A stretch of 64,000 bases of DNA from Capillidium heterosporum (lineage: Eukaryota > Entomophthoromycota > Entomophthoromycetes > Entomophthorales > Capillidiaceae). Positions 34,366 through 47,216 of this stretch are shown in pieces. Made by a program: the position numbers and the translations under genes. Position 1 is the stretch's first letter; each line of letters begins with the position of its first letter. Where the stretch lies: positions 1,426,001 to 1,490,000 of the forward strand of contig WBMQ01000001.1 of NCBI GenBank assembly GCA_016630905.1. Direction: 5' to 3'. Below the pieces are notes generated by a model. It was not told where the DNA came from and ran no database searches. It was given only the letters and a program-made list of their open reading frames with translations.

Positions 34366-34409
34366 ATGAACCTTCATTAGTTGTCTGTTTCAACTTACAG
34401 TTGTGAGCA

Positions 34410-35656
34410 ATGAAAGTTAACTTTGACGACCTACCCAACCTAATAATTGAAGAGATTCTAGGTACCTTAGAAGAACTAGACTGGAAGCAACTACATTCCT
34501 GTAATAAACAGTTTAACGAGATGTCGTTAGCCAAATTCCTTGAAAAAGAACCCAATCATCTATTAAAGAATAACAACTGTGAATTCTTCAGGGCTCTAAT
34601 TCAGAAATTTGGCAAGTATATGAGGTATGCCTATCACTACTACGATATGGATGTTAACGAGCTGCTACGTTATATTCCCAATTTAGAAAGCTTTTACATA
34701 GAATATTTTAGTGGAGAAGATGAGAATGGACACCTAAATTATAATGAAGAGGAAGAGTTTTGTCTGCTTTACCATCTACGTTGAAGAACCTTGCCTTATG
34801 CCTTACACTCCCATTTCCAACTAGAGCGTGCTTCATTGATAAAATTCGAAACCTTGTCCACTTCCACCTTGATACATTTGGGAACAATTCGGAGACCTTA
34901 AAAGTAATTGAGCTACTCAGCATCCCTCAACTCAAGTCGTTGGAACTGTGGGTCTATAGCTATGCTTGTCAGTCCCTACTTTCCATCAACAAAAGTTTCC
35001 CCAATCTAAAGGTACTAGTCCTATACGCTGAAAAAGACACGCTTGAATTAGATATGGTCCCAAGCACCTTTTCGAAATTACACAAGTTGAAGCTTAATGT
35101 TGGACCCCGAACCGTTGTGAAGATCCATTTGAGATGTTTCCTTGAACTTCGAGTACTGATCTTTAACTGTTCGAGACTAGATTTTGAGGAATACAATCAT
35201 TTTGGTGCTCATTCCTTTAATAAGCTCGTAGGTTTGAGATTGGATGTCGGTGAGATATCGCTCAACGCTTGGCAAAAGTTCAAGAACCTTGAATATTTAG
35301 ATTTAAGTCTTCATCGAATTTTTGATAGCAGGTCAATGAGTATTTTACTATCGCTACCTAAACTGTCGAGTATCAACCTCAGCCACATAATCAATGATAG
35401 CTTGTTCAAAAATGTAAAGTGTACCAGTCCAATTATAAGGTTAAGACTCCTATACGCCGTTAAATTAGGTTTCAATTTCTTCAAAATGCTACGATTTCAG
35501 CTTCCTCACCTCGTTAACCTTGTCATCAATCTATATGGATGCAGTAGAATAAATTGCGTCATCGACACTGCAGCTTTTGATGAAATTGGCTGGGAGGGCA
35601 GGTTGAACTTACAATTCGCCATCCTACCCAGCCACGAGACTAAGCTTATCAAATGA
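34410..35656 (+). pseudogene. F-box-like leucine-rich protein, one -1 break
   Basis: The N-terminus (FDDLPNLIIEEILGTLEELDWKQLHSCNKQF) resembles an F-box, which would link a target protein to an SCF ubiquitin ligase through Skp1. It is followed by about 350 residues of irregular leucine-rich repeats (LKSLELWVYSYA, LPKLSSINLSH, LPHLVNLVINLYG). The frame changes near 34755 in a GAAGAGGAAGAG tract, equivalent to one missing base. Slippage in this repetitive tract is a simple cause. No intron is evident. Two decayed relatives lie at the right end of the window, so this is a local gene family. The target is unknown. Confidence 0.75.
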
Positions 35657-36201
35657 ATTAAAGCCCAAGCACCAGGTGCATTTATCAACTTTAGTCAATT
35701 TAATGAGGAATACGGCTTCACTCGTTTCTAATCGCCACTTGTGGATTGTACCTGGTCTATAAAGGTGTGGATTAAAAACATCCCGAATAATACTAGTTAA
35801 ATTGAAAGTAAACTTACGCAGTAAATTATATTATTTCTGTATATAATTTGTAAGTTATTTTCTATTTGTATACAAGTACGTTATTTGATTTAGCATCTCA
35901 TAAAATAAAAAGTATCTTAAACTCAACAAAATTTAAAAATTATAAATCAAAAACTATTCCATTTAAACATATAAAAAATGACTGTAAATAAAAATTTATG
36001 GGTACTTATATACCCAACTCAATTTGTAGCGAAACTTTAAAGTTTACCGAGAAATGTATACCTTCAAAAGATAAAAGAGCTTGAAAATTACTTACAACTG
36101 CATCGCCAAGGTCACAGACTACTTTTCAACCTATATTCAAAAACCTCACATTCATTTTGACTTTCAATACAAGGTAGATCTCTCACAACTATTATCGCAA
36201 A
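35657..36201. other. intergenic, convergent 3' ends
   Basis: AT-rich spacer between the F-box-like gene and MRE11. No feature seen. Confidence 0.5.
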
Positions 36202-39200
36202 TCAAATGACATCCGTCTTCTCAGTAGCTTCGTCCTCTGATCGCTCACCACCAGTTCCTGGCAGCACAAAGTTTAATGAACTTTGAGCTCGAAACGGATT
36301 CGTAATCGAAAGGTCCTGCATTCGAAACGGGTTCTTGGTCAAATCGATATCGGGTACCTTTTTCGTAGAACTAATTCGAACCTTGGCAGTTGTAGCAGTC
36401 ACTATCGCCTTTGTCCCATCGGCAGTCTTCAACCGCTTCTCCAAATTTTTTATCTTGGTCGGGTCTATTAACTCAATTCTGGGGAAGTCATCTTCATTTT
36501 TCGTCTTGACCTTCTTGTAGTACAGTTTGCCATCATGTCTTAAATCGGGTAAGGGAGAGTTTTCATCACTAGGAACGTGGATTGTAGTGCTATCATCGAT
36601 GTAAATAGTAGTGGCGGTTTCCGATTTGCTCCAACTTCTATCATGTAAGTCAACTTCACTTTCATCATTGGTTGGTAGCTGAGGTATAGTGAAGGATGGA
36701 GGTGCCTGCGAGTTGGACAAACTTTTGTTCAATAGACGCTCACGTAACTTTTGAGCGGCAGTTGGTAATTGAGGTGGGGATTCGGGTTCTGATTCTGAAA
36801 GTTGGGCAAACTTCTTAGGGACAATTTCAGCAGAAGTGGTGGATTGGAGAGTCCGTATAGGTAAACTTGATGTTGAGCTAGCTTCTTGGGACTGAAGTAA
36901 AGTCGCATGATTTTTTCCGTTAGCATCTGAGTCTGTGTTAAGACGTTTAGATGTAGATTTTGGTATGTACATAAGAGTATCATCCTGACTGTCCTCGCCA
37001 GATCCAATAGGCGCATATAATTTACGACTGTTTCTTTGCGACGCTTTCGGGGCAGTGGTCTCTTTGTTAGCTCGGTTTCTCCCCCTACTTCTAATTGGAA
37101 CAGTTTCGACAGTGGCAGGAGATGAAATCAAATTAACTTCTTCAGTCTCAAGATCATCGTTCAAATCTGTGTTTAGCCGTTTAGATGCAGGTCTCGGTCT
37201 ATACATAGTGGTATCATCTTGACTGTCATCATCTTCTAAAACTAAAGTACGTAGCTGTCGATTACTTCTTCGTGGCGCCCTCGGAGCAGTTGTCGCCTTG
37301 GCAGCACGGCCTCTCCCTCTCCCTCTACCACGCGTTTTAACTGGAATAGGCTCTGGGGTTGGTGATTCATTTACTGGATCGATCTCCTAATTAATATAGA
37401 AAAATTGATTAATTCTAATTCAAAGTTAAAATTTTATACTTTATCAACATCTCCAACTTGATGACTAGGACCTGTATTTTCATTGGCATTGGGTTCGTTT
37501 TGTTGAATATCTACATTCGTTTGAATCAGCTTGTTCACCTACAGTAAGACTATTAAAAACTGATAAATAGAAAATTAAATTTACAGCATCCCGAATGTCT
37601 TTGGGATCCCCATTAACTTTGTCTTGATTCAACTGAGTTTTGAAATGTTTAAGGTTCATTTTGAAAACTCTAAAGAAGAGGCAATGAGCTATGTAGAACT
37701 AAAATATAAAGCCTTACTTCTCCAAGATACCACTCTCTTCTTTCAATACAGTAGTCTGAATAGCTTGGCCCACTTTATTGCTAGCTATAACCTGGGGTTG
37801 GTACTGGCCCAGGTCCTCCAGCATCATCTTCTCCAGTTGGTTATGGACGAAGCTGGGTCGCTTGTCAAATGTCTTCAAAAGCTGAGTCTTGCTAGTGGTA
37901 TTTCGCTTGGTTTTGACGATCCGTAATATGTCGTTAGGGTTGGCAACTTTATCTACAAAGTTCTCGACTAACCTCCGCGTGTTGTATCGATCTAAAGTTA
38001 TATGAACTTGAAGTCGTAATCGTAATAGTGGCAGAATAGTTGGTGGGGTCCCATCAACATCGCTATGGACTTGACTCCATTCTAACCGAGCTTCATCCAG
38101 CATCGATTGCAGCTATAAACTTTAGATGAAGACTAAGTTTATTAAAAGTAGTTACCTCATTATTGACTATATTGCGAAGTTCCTGATCTGGATCCTTTCC
38201 CCCCAGCTCCTTTATCTCTATACTTCGGAAAATCATAGGTCTAGCCGTCTTCAGTACGACTTTGTCGAATCGGAACGCATCCTGAAAGATGTGGCAGATA
38301 GCAACGTGCCTTTTGAAAGTAAATCAAAGCGTTCAATGGATGTTATAGAACTTACTTACGAACGGCCTCACCAGGACACAGACTAGTTGCCACTGAGGAA
38401 CCTGGTTGGGAGATATAAGTATTGGATTCCATACTTATCCTCGGATCAATTAGGCACTCGTGCTCGTGGCCCCAAATTACCAGGTTGAAGGCCGAATTCA
38501 ACAGGCGTTCTGGTATGTAATCTATTGTACCCCTAGGTACATGGTTTTGATGAATGGCCAACAGGCTGAACCACTGGTCGGCTTCTTCTTCAGGACGCAT
38601 GACTTCGACCTTACCCTGGTTCCAAGTTTGGAGCAGCTGCTCATCCCGGACATTACCCAGCCCGTATATTGCCAACTTAGACTCTCCTTTTTCAAGTAGG
38701 ATGGGGTCCAAGGTAATATCATCTACGTTGCGTACTTTACCAAAGTAATTAGCGAGACCTGATACCGATAATAAATCCAAGGCACACAAACCCATCTTCT
38801 ACAATAGAATTTTAAAATTGGTAGGTTAAAAGTAAATTACGCCTGAAGGATCGTCGTGGTTCCCATGGATAGAGAATATTGGAAAAGCTATGTTATAGTT
38901 GGGGTCCATGTAGTTAACTGTTGAAAACCTTTTAAAAATAACGCAAATTAAAATTTTAAATTCACTAAGCTAAAGTTCACCTATCCTGAAAGTTAACAGT
39001 AGGATCGCTAACAAAATTTATGGAACAAGGTTTATCTCCCAGACAGTACTGCCTCAACAACATCATAGTTCGATACATGGTCTCTCTACTCGGTTTATTT
39101 TCATGGAACATGTCGCCCGCCAGTAAAATAAAATCTACCTACACCAATTTAAAAAACTTTTAAAATAAACAAGTCTACCTGTTGACTAACCGCAAGCTTC

Positions 39201-39370
39201 AAAATCTCTTCAAATGTTGTAAAGCTATCATTCCCTCGAATAGGATCGTTTTCTAAATATCCCAGATGGTTGTCGGTTGAAATTAAGATTTTGAAGGTGG
39301 ATTCGGTGGGCCAGTATAACTCTTTGTTGACCTTCCGTACATCTCTTGTTGATGGGTGGTTGGACTTCAT
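36202..39370 (-). CDS. MRE11: DNA double-strand-break repair nuclease Mre11
   Basis: Mre11 is the nuclease of the Mre11-Rad50-Nbs1 complex; it resects and tethers DNA breaks in the nucleus. All phosphoesterase motifs are present: [57 protein letters not shown] and VIWGHEHEC, followed by [19 protein letters not shown]. The capping domain follows. The C-terminus is long and disordered, with a Gly-Arg run ([11 protein letters not shown]) like the GAR motif of other Mre11 proteins, and Ser/Gln sites (SQDD) that checkpoint kinases often use. About nine short introns join in frame. The start is the ATG at 39370; the frame upstream has only non-ATG starts. The gene looks intact. The tail contains two or three diverged copies of a unit with SKRLNTD. 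Confidence 0.96.
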
Positions 39371-39743
39371 ACTTTTGCTTTGAATGGTTCTTACTCTTTT
39401 TGTCAAGAGAAAAGAACAAGATAAGTAGATGGATAAGTTTATAAAGGTTTGAGAATGACAAAATATAATTGAACTCTCATTTGTTGATTTAAACTGCGAT
39501 GCTGCAATATGTTTGATTGATATTTTAAACCTTTCATTTTAAATTGATTAGAGTGGCTAGAGTTATAAAATGTGATTGGACAGTTATGTTCGAAATTAGT
39601 AAAACTAAAATGGTAAGAATCTGTAGGTAGGATCTATAGATCTCATCAGTATAATCTTCCATTAATTTCAAACACAAGTATTCTTTAATCAAGCAATTTT
39701 AAAACTCCAATATGGATATATAGGTATAGCGAGTGTGTTATTA
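39371..39743. other. upstream region of MRE11
   Basis: AT-rich sequence up to the target duplication of the retroelement. No motif assigned. Confidence 0.5.
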
Positions 39744-39748
39744 TACAT

Positions 39749-39799
39749 TGTTGGCTGGTCGCCCTCGCCAGGTGTCTGACCACTGGCTGGGACTTCCAG
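39749..39799 (+). repeat. left 51-bp terminal inverted repeat
   Basis: Begins TGTTGGCTGGTCGCCC. Matches the inverted right end (46192-46242) at 50 of 51 positions. Confidence 0.93.
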
Positions 39800-40368
39800 T
39801 TGAGTGGGTTCGGCCGAACTTGGTGAGTCCTTCGGCATGGGACGTGATATGTGTATCGTGTTGTGGGCTAGCTAATTTAGATACGTCGAACCTTCTACAG
39901 CCAATGAAAATCTTTAAAACTCTCTATCTTCGTAAAACTACTGGCTAATAATATTCGTTTATTTAGACTAATCTTCACGAAATCCTTTCAATCCTCCAAA
40001 AATCTTCTCACTTCTTCCCAAAAGAATCCCCCCTCTTCTTCTCTTCCATCTTTGATATATATATCGTAATTTGGGAGATAGTCCTAATTTGGCGTCCTGT
40101 AAGTGGATTCTTTTCTAACAAGGGGTAGGTGTGCGTTTTCGTCGTAGTATTCCATCATTAAGTTAAGACCCAATCATTCGTACTTTAAAAGGATAGTTAA
40201 TTTTAAATAGGGTTAGATACATTGAGGGTTGATTGGTGTGATACAAATGGTTTAAAGTAAATCGTTTGTGAAAGATAACCTATTGTGAAAAATGATCTGA
40301 TGTTCAATATACAACTTCTCTGAAGAGCTAAGTTGACACTCCTCTGCCATTGTGAGTTAACCGGTCCC

Positions 40369-43300
40369 TTACTGGCCGGTTTGACCCACAAACTCTTTAA
40401 GTAGCTGGTGATGAACGTTATTGAGAAGTCGATTATCCATAATGTTCTGAATGGTGTAAATTGACGGTCGTATAATTCTTGTAATCCTACAGGGTCCAAT
40501 CCAACGATCGTACCGATTATTGGATGCCATTCCTTTGCGTCTGAAATCGTACCAAACTAGATCTCCTATTTGAAATCCCGATGACTTAGGCTTCCTCTTG
40601 CGGTTGTAATATTGGTTCGATTTAGTCCTTTGCAAGGCCTGCTTAGCGGCAGCTGCTGCGTGGATAGCCAGTAGTTCGTTGGCTAGATTGGCTGTGTGTT
40701 GAGCCGGAGTTCCTCGCAGTTCTGGTTCCATAAATGTAAGGTCTTCTGGAGTCCTTGCTTCACGGCCATACATCATTTTAAAAGGAGACTCTCCAGTGCT
40801 AGCATGAGGGGTCATACGGTAAGCCGAAGCCGCAATGTGAAGAAATTTGTCCCATCGTTGTCTTTGCTGAAACGTGAGCTTGTCTAAGATCCTTTTAACA
40901 GACTGGATGACTCTTTCAGCTTGACCGTTGCCTTCGGGATGATATGGTGGAGACACCACCTGTTCAATATCATACCGTTCATAGAACTCTCTGACCTTTT
41001 CAGATACTAGTGCTTTGGCACCATCATTAACAATTTGATTTGGACATCCGTGACGAGCTATAATATCTTCTTCTACAAATCTAATCATTGCGTCAGATGT
41101 CGGTGAGCTCACTGCCTTAACTTCAATCCATTTGGTATAGTAATCAATGGCAATTATCATCACCTTGTGTCCTCGTTCACTTCGGGTTCCTGGTTCAGCA
41201 AAATCTAGACCCCATACCTGTCCTGGTGCAGTTGGACTATGTCCCTGGAGAGGTCTGAACACTCTTCGAGGGTTACGAGCTTGACAGATGCCACATCGTT
41301 GGATCACTTGCTTGACTAAAGCTTCGAGTTGAGGGATATAGTATTTCTTCTCAATAGCTTTCTTAGTTTTCTCAACAGCAGCGTGACCCGTATATGCAGA
41401 ATGATATAACTCAATTAATAGTAACTTGTTGCGATTTGGGATCAAAACTCGTGATTCTCCAATTGGCCTTATATCTTCCACCTCATCTTCCCGTGATGAT
41501 TCCTGGTCGCTGGTGATCGATTGGGCTCTTTCTTGATCTGCCATAGCCACTAATCGAGATAAAGTATCTGGTACTATCATTTCTGACCCTGGTCTGTGGA
41601 TGATGTCAAATGTGTATTGCATTAAAAACTCTGCCCATCGTTGGATACGACCCACTAATTCTTTCTTGGAATATAAAAACGCTAGACTGGCATGATCCGT
41701 GACCACTGTAAATTGACTTCCATGCACATAATGATGCCACTTCTTGATTGCCCATACCACTGCTAACCCTTCGCGGTCCGAAGTAGTGTAATTCTTCTCA
41801 GCCTTTGACAATGTTTTAGACGTATAAGCGATAGGTAACCTTCCTTCTGGAAAGTCCTGAGCCAATACAGCTCCCAGTCCTATTCCGCTGGCATCTGTTT
41901 CTAGCCAAAACTTCTTTTCATAATTGGGGTATCGGAGGATAGGTGTTGATGATAGTGCTTCCTTGAGAGTTTCAAACGCGTTCTGATGTTGTGACTCCCA
42001 TCGGAACTTGGTCTCCTTTCGTGTCAGTTGATACAGACAATCGCACTTTTGGGCGTAATTTTCAATGAAGCGACGATAAAATCCCGTCATTCCTAAGAAA
42101 CTCCGAACCTGAGTGACGTTTGTAGGTGGCAACATGTCTCGAATCCCTTGTACTTTGTCAGGGTCGACTTTTACCCCTTCGGCATCCACCACGTGTCCCA
42201 GTAATTTGACTTCTTTATGGGCAAAAAAAACTCTTTTTCAAATTGACTTTAAGATTGCATTGGATGAGGCGATCCAGTACCCGGCCAATATCAATAATGT
42301 GATCATCTAAAGTTTTTGAAAAGATAGTGATATCGTCGATATATACCAAGCAGCAATTCAATCCTGTCATTGCTTGATCCATTAGTCGTTGGAACACGGC
42401 TCCTGATGTCACCATGCCCATTGGTAACACTAGCCATTGGAAAAGACCTAGGGAGGTCTTGAACGCTGTTATCTCTTTACTATCTGAGTGTAGCGCCATC
42501 TGGAAGTATCCTTTAGTCAGATCAATAGTGGTGAAGAATCGAGCACCATTTAACATCTCAATATGTTCTTCTACTCGTCGGATGGGATAGGAATCGAATA
42601 TTATTTTCTTATTAATCCGTCGATAATCAATGCAGAACCTAATATCACCATCTTTCTTTCTTACATAGACTACTGGAGCGCTATATGGAGAGTTGGATGG
42701 CTCGATCAACTGAGCTTCAAGAAGGTTATTTACTTCTACCTTTTCCACTTCTAGCTCCTTTTGTGACCGTCGTCTCGGATAAGACCTGATGGGTTCTTCA
42801 TCATTGATTCTAATGCGGTACTCCTCTTTGGTTCGACCTACATCATATTTGTGTTGGCTGATTGCCAGCACTCGACTATATATGACTTGAAATAACCGCT
42901 GGATCTCTTCTTCGGAATCTATCCCTTTCATCTTCTCATGTAAGATCTTTAACATCTCCGGATTCCAATCTATGGGAGGCTCTGTGGTTGGGAAATCTAC
43001 TCTAGCCTCAGGTGTCTCCAGGGGTTGTACCGTTAGCATACCAATCTTTTCTCCCGATTCTATTGAAGTTAAATCCTCTTCTATTTCTACATGGAATGCT
43101 TGATGTAGCTCAGGGATCTGAATGAGCCTATTTAGAGGAGTTTTTATCCATGGTTTGTCAATTGCTTGGGCAATAATGATTGATGGCTTGTTGATTATTA
43201 TTTTAGGCTCCAGTTGGGTGTGTCTATAGGACTTCTTCGGTCCTTCCGGGGCATACAATGTGATTCTTCCTGTATTGTTGGTCCCACCTTTGTTCCGTGT

Positions 43301-45250
43301 TAGCCATTGAACGGCTCCAAAGGATGTTGCAACTACCATAGCCGTGTGGGATCTCAGCGTTGATGGTTCTTGAGGCGGGGATATAGTTTCTCGAGTATTG
43401 ATAGATCTTAATCCTCTATCGTCTAGTTGGAATGATTCCAGGGTTTTCTCAGATCTTTCCACTGGCTGTTCATTGATTTTGTAAGTGATCAATCGTGCAA
43501 TTCGTTGGCCTGTAGCGATAGTACCTGTTCTGTTACTATCGTTTTGGATGATGACTTTGATCGTGGTTTGGTAATTTTGGTCAATTATTCCTCCTGTGAC
43601 TGTGAGTCCATTGTTCATTGCCGTTCCAGATCTGGAAGCTATTCCTCCATACATTCCTGGGGGGATGATGACCTGAATCCCTGTCTCAAAGACTTTTGTC
43701 CCTCCAGGTTCGACTTGGCCATCTGTTAGAGCATACAAATCATTTCCTGCCGCTCCATATGATGCTTTTGATAGCATTCGTGCCCTGTGGTTTTTGAGTA
43801 TGAATTGCACTGGCTCCTCTGATTGTGTGACTTCTAACGCTGTCATGGCCTTTTTGAATTGAGGTTGGTTGAACATAGGGATAGACACTGATCCTATGGT
43901 GACCGTATCTGTGGCACAATTAATTACTGCACCTACTTGCTTCAACCAACTCATTCCCACTAACACGTCGTAGTGTCCTCCTGGCAATACCACTGCTGGG
44001 GCTTGAGCTGTTACTCCCTCAATAGAGATGATGACTTTCTCAAATGCCTTGCGTCGTTCCTGGCGGGTAGGGCCTTCTGCCGTCCCAATGGCGATAGGTA
44101 CTTCTCCGTCCTCTATTAAATGAAACCGATCATAAAATCCTTGAGATAATACCACTCCGCTGCATCCTGTGTCAATGATAATCTGGGCTGGAAACCCATT
44201 CACAACACCTTTCACTACTGCTGCATGATTACTGGACCAAATAAACTGCTGTCCTGCAAAGAAACTTCCTGTCTCAAAACCTTGGAATAGCTGGTCTAAT
44301 CTTGACCGAAGCTGAGGATGTTCTCGCGCTGTTTTTAGTGGAAGAGTAATCCCAAGCTGTGCTCCTTCGTAAGCATTGTCCGGTAGCTGAGAATGACCTA
44401 AATGCTCTCCCATCTGTGATGGACCTTCTGGCTGTTCTGTTTCATCTCTCCTTGATGAAAATTGGTCTCTTTCTTCGTAGCTGGGTTGATCTTCTTGTAT
44501 TTGGTCTTCCTCTGATGGTACTTGTTGTGCTGCCAATTTCTTGACAAATCTTCCTTTGTTGTCTCGAGTTAATCCTCTGGATCCTTGGTGAAGCGTTTCC
44601 TGGTCACTCTGTCCTAACGGTAATACTCTGCCTTCTCTTGGGTTGTTATTCTGGATCTCTACTATATTTTTGGGGCTACCATGTAGGTTGTTGCTGCTTT
44701 CACCACTTTGATGACCATTTCCTGCAAACACATCGGGGTTTGTTGAGGAACAATGAAGTTCGGGTTGCATAGTTTCTTCTGCGTGTCTCCGGGTCTCTTC
44801 TATTTGTCTTGGTAAGGCTATCGTTGGTTCTACTGCTGGTGCTGTTTGTTGGCTCATTGACGTTGGGCGGGGATTCATTGTTGGGATGGATATTTCAAAC
44901 CCTGGTTGCAATCTTGAAGGCAATGGTTGGGTTACTACCGCTTCCAACCCTTCTCTAACCATCAATTGGTTACTATATTGAGTTCCTTGGTTCCCTCTGC
45001 GATTTCCTACTGTGTGCACTGGCACCGAATGTCTCAATCCCTGGGTAGACATATGGCCTGACGTTTGCGCTCCGTTGTAGGGTTCTCCTCTACCAACCCC
45101 ATTTTCCCTCTCATTTAATCTGGCTCTCAGCCTTGCCTCTAAAGTTGGATTTCCCCTGGCTTCTGCCAATTGCCTGCGCAACTCCTCAGCTTGGGACCGG
45201 GTTAAAACGGCATAGCCCATTACCTCTGAAGTTGCGTCTGGTGGTTCTTC
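40369..45250 (-). mobile_element. pol region: protease, dUTPase, RT, RNase H, integrase
   Basis: Domains in order with rough places: a proline/glutamine-rich linker; aspartic protease near 44200 (IIDTGCSGVVL); dUTPase about 43450-43750 (AAGNDLYAL, GIASRSGTA, GGIIDQNYQTTIKV, GTIATGQRIARLI); reverse transcriptase around 42200-42750 (VYIDDITIFS, FCIDYRRINKK); RNase H near 41850 (ETDASGIGLGAVL); integrase about 40700-41420 with an HHCC zinc finger (HSAYTGHAAVEK, CGICQ) and the DDE core (GLDFAEPG, IVNDGAKAL, GNGQAERVIQ). The RT/RNase H/integrase order is that of Ty3/gypsy (Metaviridae). A dUTPase between protease and RT is uncommon. Fossil copy with about one break; treated as one region. Confidence 0.9.
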
Positions 45251-45285
45251 TTGCGGTCTATTACTTTGAGGACCTCCAATGCCGC

Positions 45286-46185
45286 TTATTGGGGCCCTCT
45301 CTCGTTTCCCGATCTCCGTGGTGCTCTACACTGCCGACTTAAATGGCCTACTTGATTACAATTATAACAACGGAGGCGAGAGTCCTCTATAGCTGTTGTG
45401 AGTCTTTTCAGGGCCTCCAAGATTTCATCCTGCTTGGCTTCTATTGGATTTTGGGTCGTTATGGTCAAGGTTTGGGGAGTTTGATAGTCAATCGGTGCTT
45501 CTTGTGATCTAACTATCGGAAGTCGGTTTGAGCTAACTACCATGGCTTGGGAATTTGGCCATATCTGATCTGCTCCTCGGTAAGGATCATCTAGTGACCA
45601 CCTGCGATTGATCTCCGTAGTTACATGGACTGCTTCTTTCAACGTTTTACAACCTAGGATATGGTCTAAGCTTCTTGCCCTTAGAACTGGTTTGAGCGAA
45701 TCGGCGAAGATCTCGATGAGTACGGACTGCGGTATGGTCTCGGGGATGCGGGCCATTTGATGACCAAACCGAATGAGGTATTGGGATAGCTTCTCCTCAA
45801 GTGTTTGCTTCATTGCACTAAGACGCCCAAGTGCCACTCCAGCTGATTCAGTGATCGTGAAGTTATCCAAGAATCTCGTTTTCAATTGGGGCCACGTCTC
45901 ATCTGGGACTGATAGCAGCCAATTCCATAATTCGGAGTCAATATACATGGAAAAGTTAACAGTCTTCTGGTAATCATTCCACCCCATAGCGTTGGCTTGC
46001 CGTTCGTAAATCTCAATAAAACTTCCTGCTACAGCTTCATTACCGTTGAACCGGGCCATCCTCAAATCTTGTGGTTGGCGATACTGGTATTCTCTGTAGT
46101 TCGTTCCATTAGCCTCCTGACTGTAGACATCGCGGTTTTTCTCAGTATCTTTATCAGCCTGCTGTTGCCCCGTACAAGGCTCCAT
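45286..46185 (-). mobile_element. gag region of the retroelement
   Basis: Begins at the ATG at 46185 (MEPCTG). It has a Gag core-like stretch (MARFNGNEAVAGSFIEIYER, then LSQYLIRFGHQM) and ends with one zinc knuckle, CYNCNQVGHLSRQC, of the CX2CX4HX4C type that packages RNA. The frame is also open outward through the terminal repeat. Fossil element. Confidence 0.88.
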
Positions 46186-46191
46186 TGTTGG

Positions 46192-46242
46192 CTGGAAGTC
46201 CCAGCCAGTGGTCAGACACCTGGCGAGGGCGACCAACCAACA
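46192..46242 (-). repeat. right 51-bp terminal inverted repeat
   Basis: Inverted copy of 39749-39799 with one C/T difference at position 7. Just inside it, at 46186-46195, a second inverted copy of the first ten bases abuts the gag start. Confidence 0.93.
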
Positions 46243-46247
46243 TACAT

Positions 46248-47216
46248 TACATACCAATACTTGAAATTCATATAATCTTTAAAAGTATTCTTCATTTCTA
46301 TTAGCAATCTCTAAGGAAATAAAGTAGTTTATTAGCGATAGCTATAAATACTTATCAAATTGATGTACTTGAATATCTACACTATTCAACTACCTGTATA
46401 TATTTAAAGATATTAAACTAGACAAAATAAAATCATAAAATTTTATAGAACAATCAATTAATACATATAGATATATCAATTAAGGCAATCGTATGTTGGC
46501 CTAAATCTATAAACATTGATTTTATCAATGGATCTCGATGAAAATGCCAGATAAGGTATATATACAGCAACTTCGAAACTTTTATAGAGCAAGAACTGAT
46601 CCTAATGGTAACTTTAATTATTGTAGATGGCTGTCGACTAAAAGTTATACAAGTTGAACAGGTTCTCTTTCAATGTAAATAACCAGTCAAGCCAGAATCC
46701 AAAACTATAGTGAAGCTTTTGTACAACAAAATCAACCTGAAGGAAGACAACATCACTCATTCGTCTCAACTATTTTTTTTGACATCAACATTCCACTTAT
46801 AACAAGTAAAGTTTATAATTGATCTAATTGACAAACTGGTGCTGTAAGGTCAATAACCCTAGACATATTGAATAACCTAATAATAAACCTAACTCAGATG
46901 ACGTTACCTTCCAACTCCAAATTCTAAAACCGAATTAGGTCTAGATTTATTTCCAAAAGAATGGTGATTTAAATCAGTTGCAACAAAAATTCACAACCGA
47001 TTTTATAACGGATTCCATACTTTCAAAACTAAATAATTTAAACAGCAGGTCCAACTAACAACCTTTAGCTACTAAAATGGATCTAGTTGCATCAGTTACT
47101 ACCTACCCGATACTCGGTGTGAATTTACTACTTTTTTAATTAAATTTGATCAAAGAGCCATCAAAGTTTTCTTTTCTTTTGTTTCTTACATTTTACTTTA
47201 GTTTACTTTACATACT
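46248..47216. other. intergenic
   Basis: AT-rich spacer between the retroelement and the subtilase gene. No supported feature. Confidence 0.5.

Larger units (their letters stand above)
39744..46247 (-). mobile_element. Ty3/gypsy-type retroelement with terminal inverted repeats and dUTPase
   Basis: Fossil copy. The body runs 39749-46242 (6,494 bp, coding on the minus strand) and is flanked by the 5-bp direct repeat TACAT (39744-39748 and 46243-46247). Its ends begin TGTTGG and end CCAACA, as for integrase-processed termini, but the terminal 51 bp are inverted copies of each other and I find no direct LTR pair. Domain order is gag, protease, dUTPase, RT, RNase H, integrase. The gag frame starts only 57 bases from one end, leaving no room for a usual LTR and primer-binding site. 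It looks nearly whole, with about one break in pol besides the gag/pol frame change the family normally handles. The preserved ends suggest youth. Confidence 0.88.

Noticed and set aside
39749-46242. Ordinary LTR retrotransposon
   Set aside because: I looked for a direct repeat pair at the two ends and found only the inverted 51-bp repeats; a self-alignment would be decisive.
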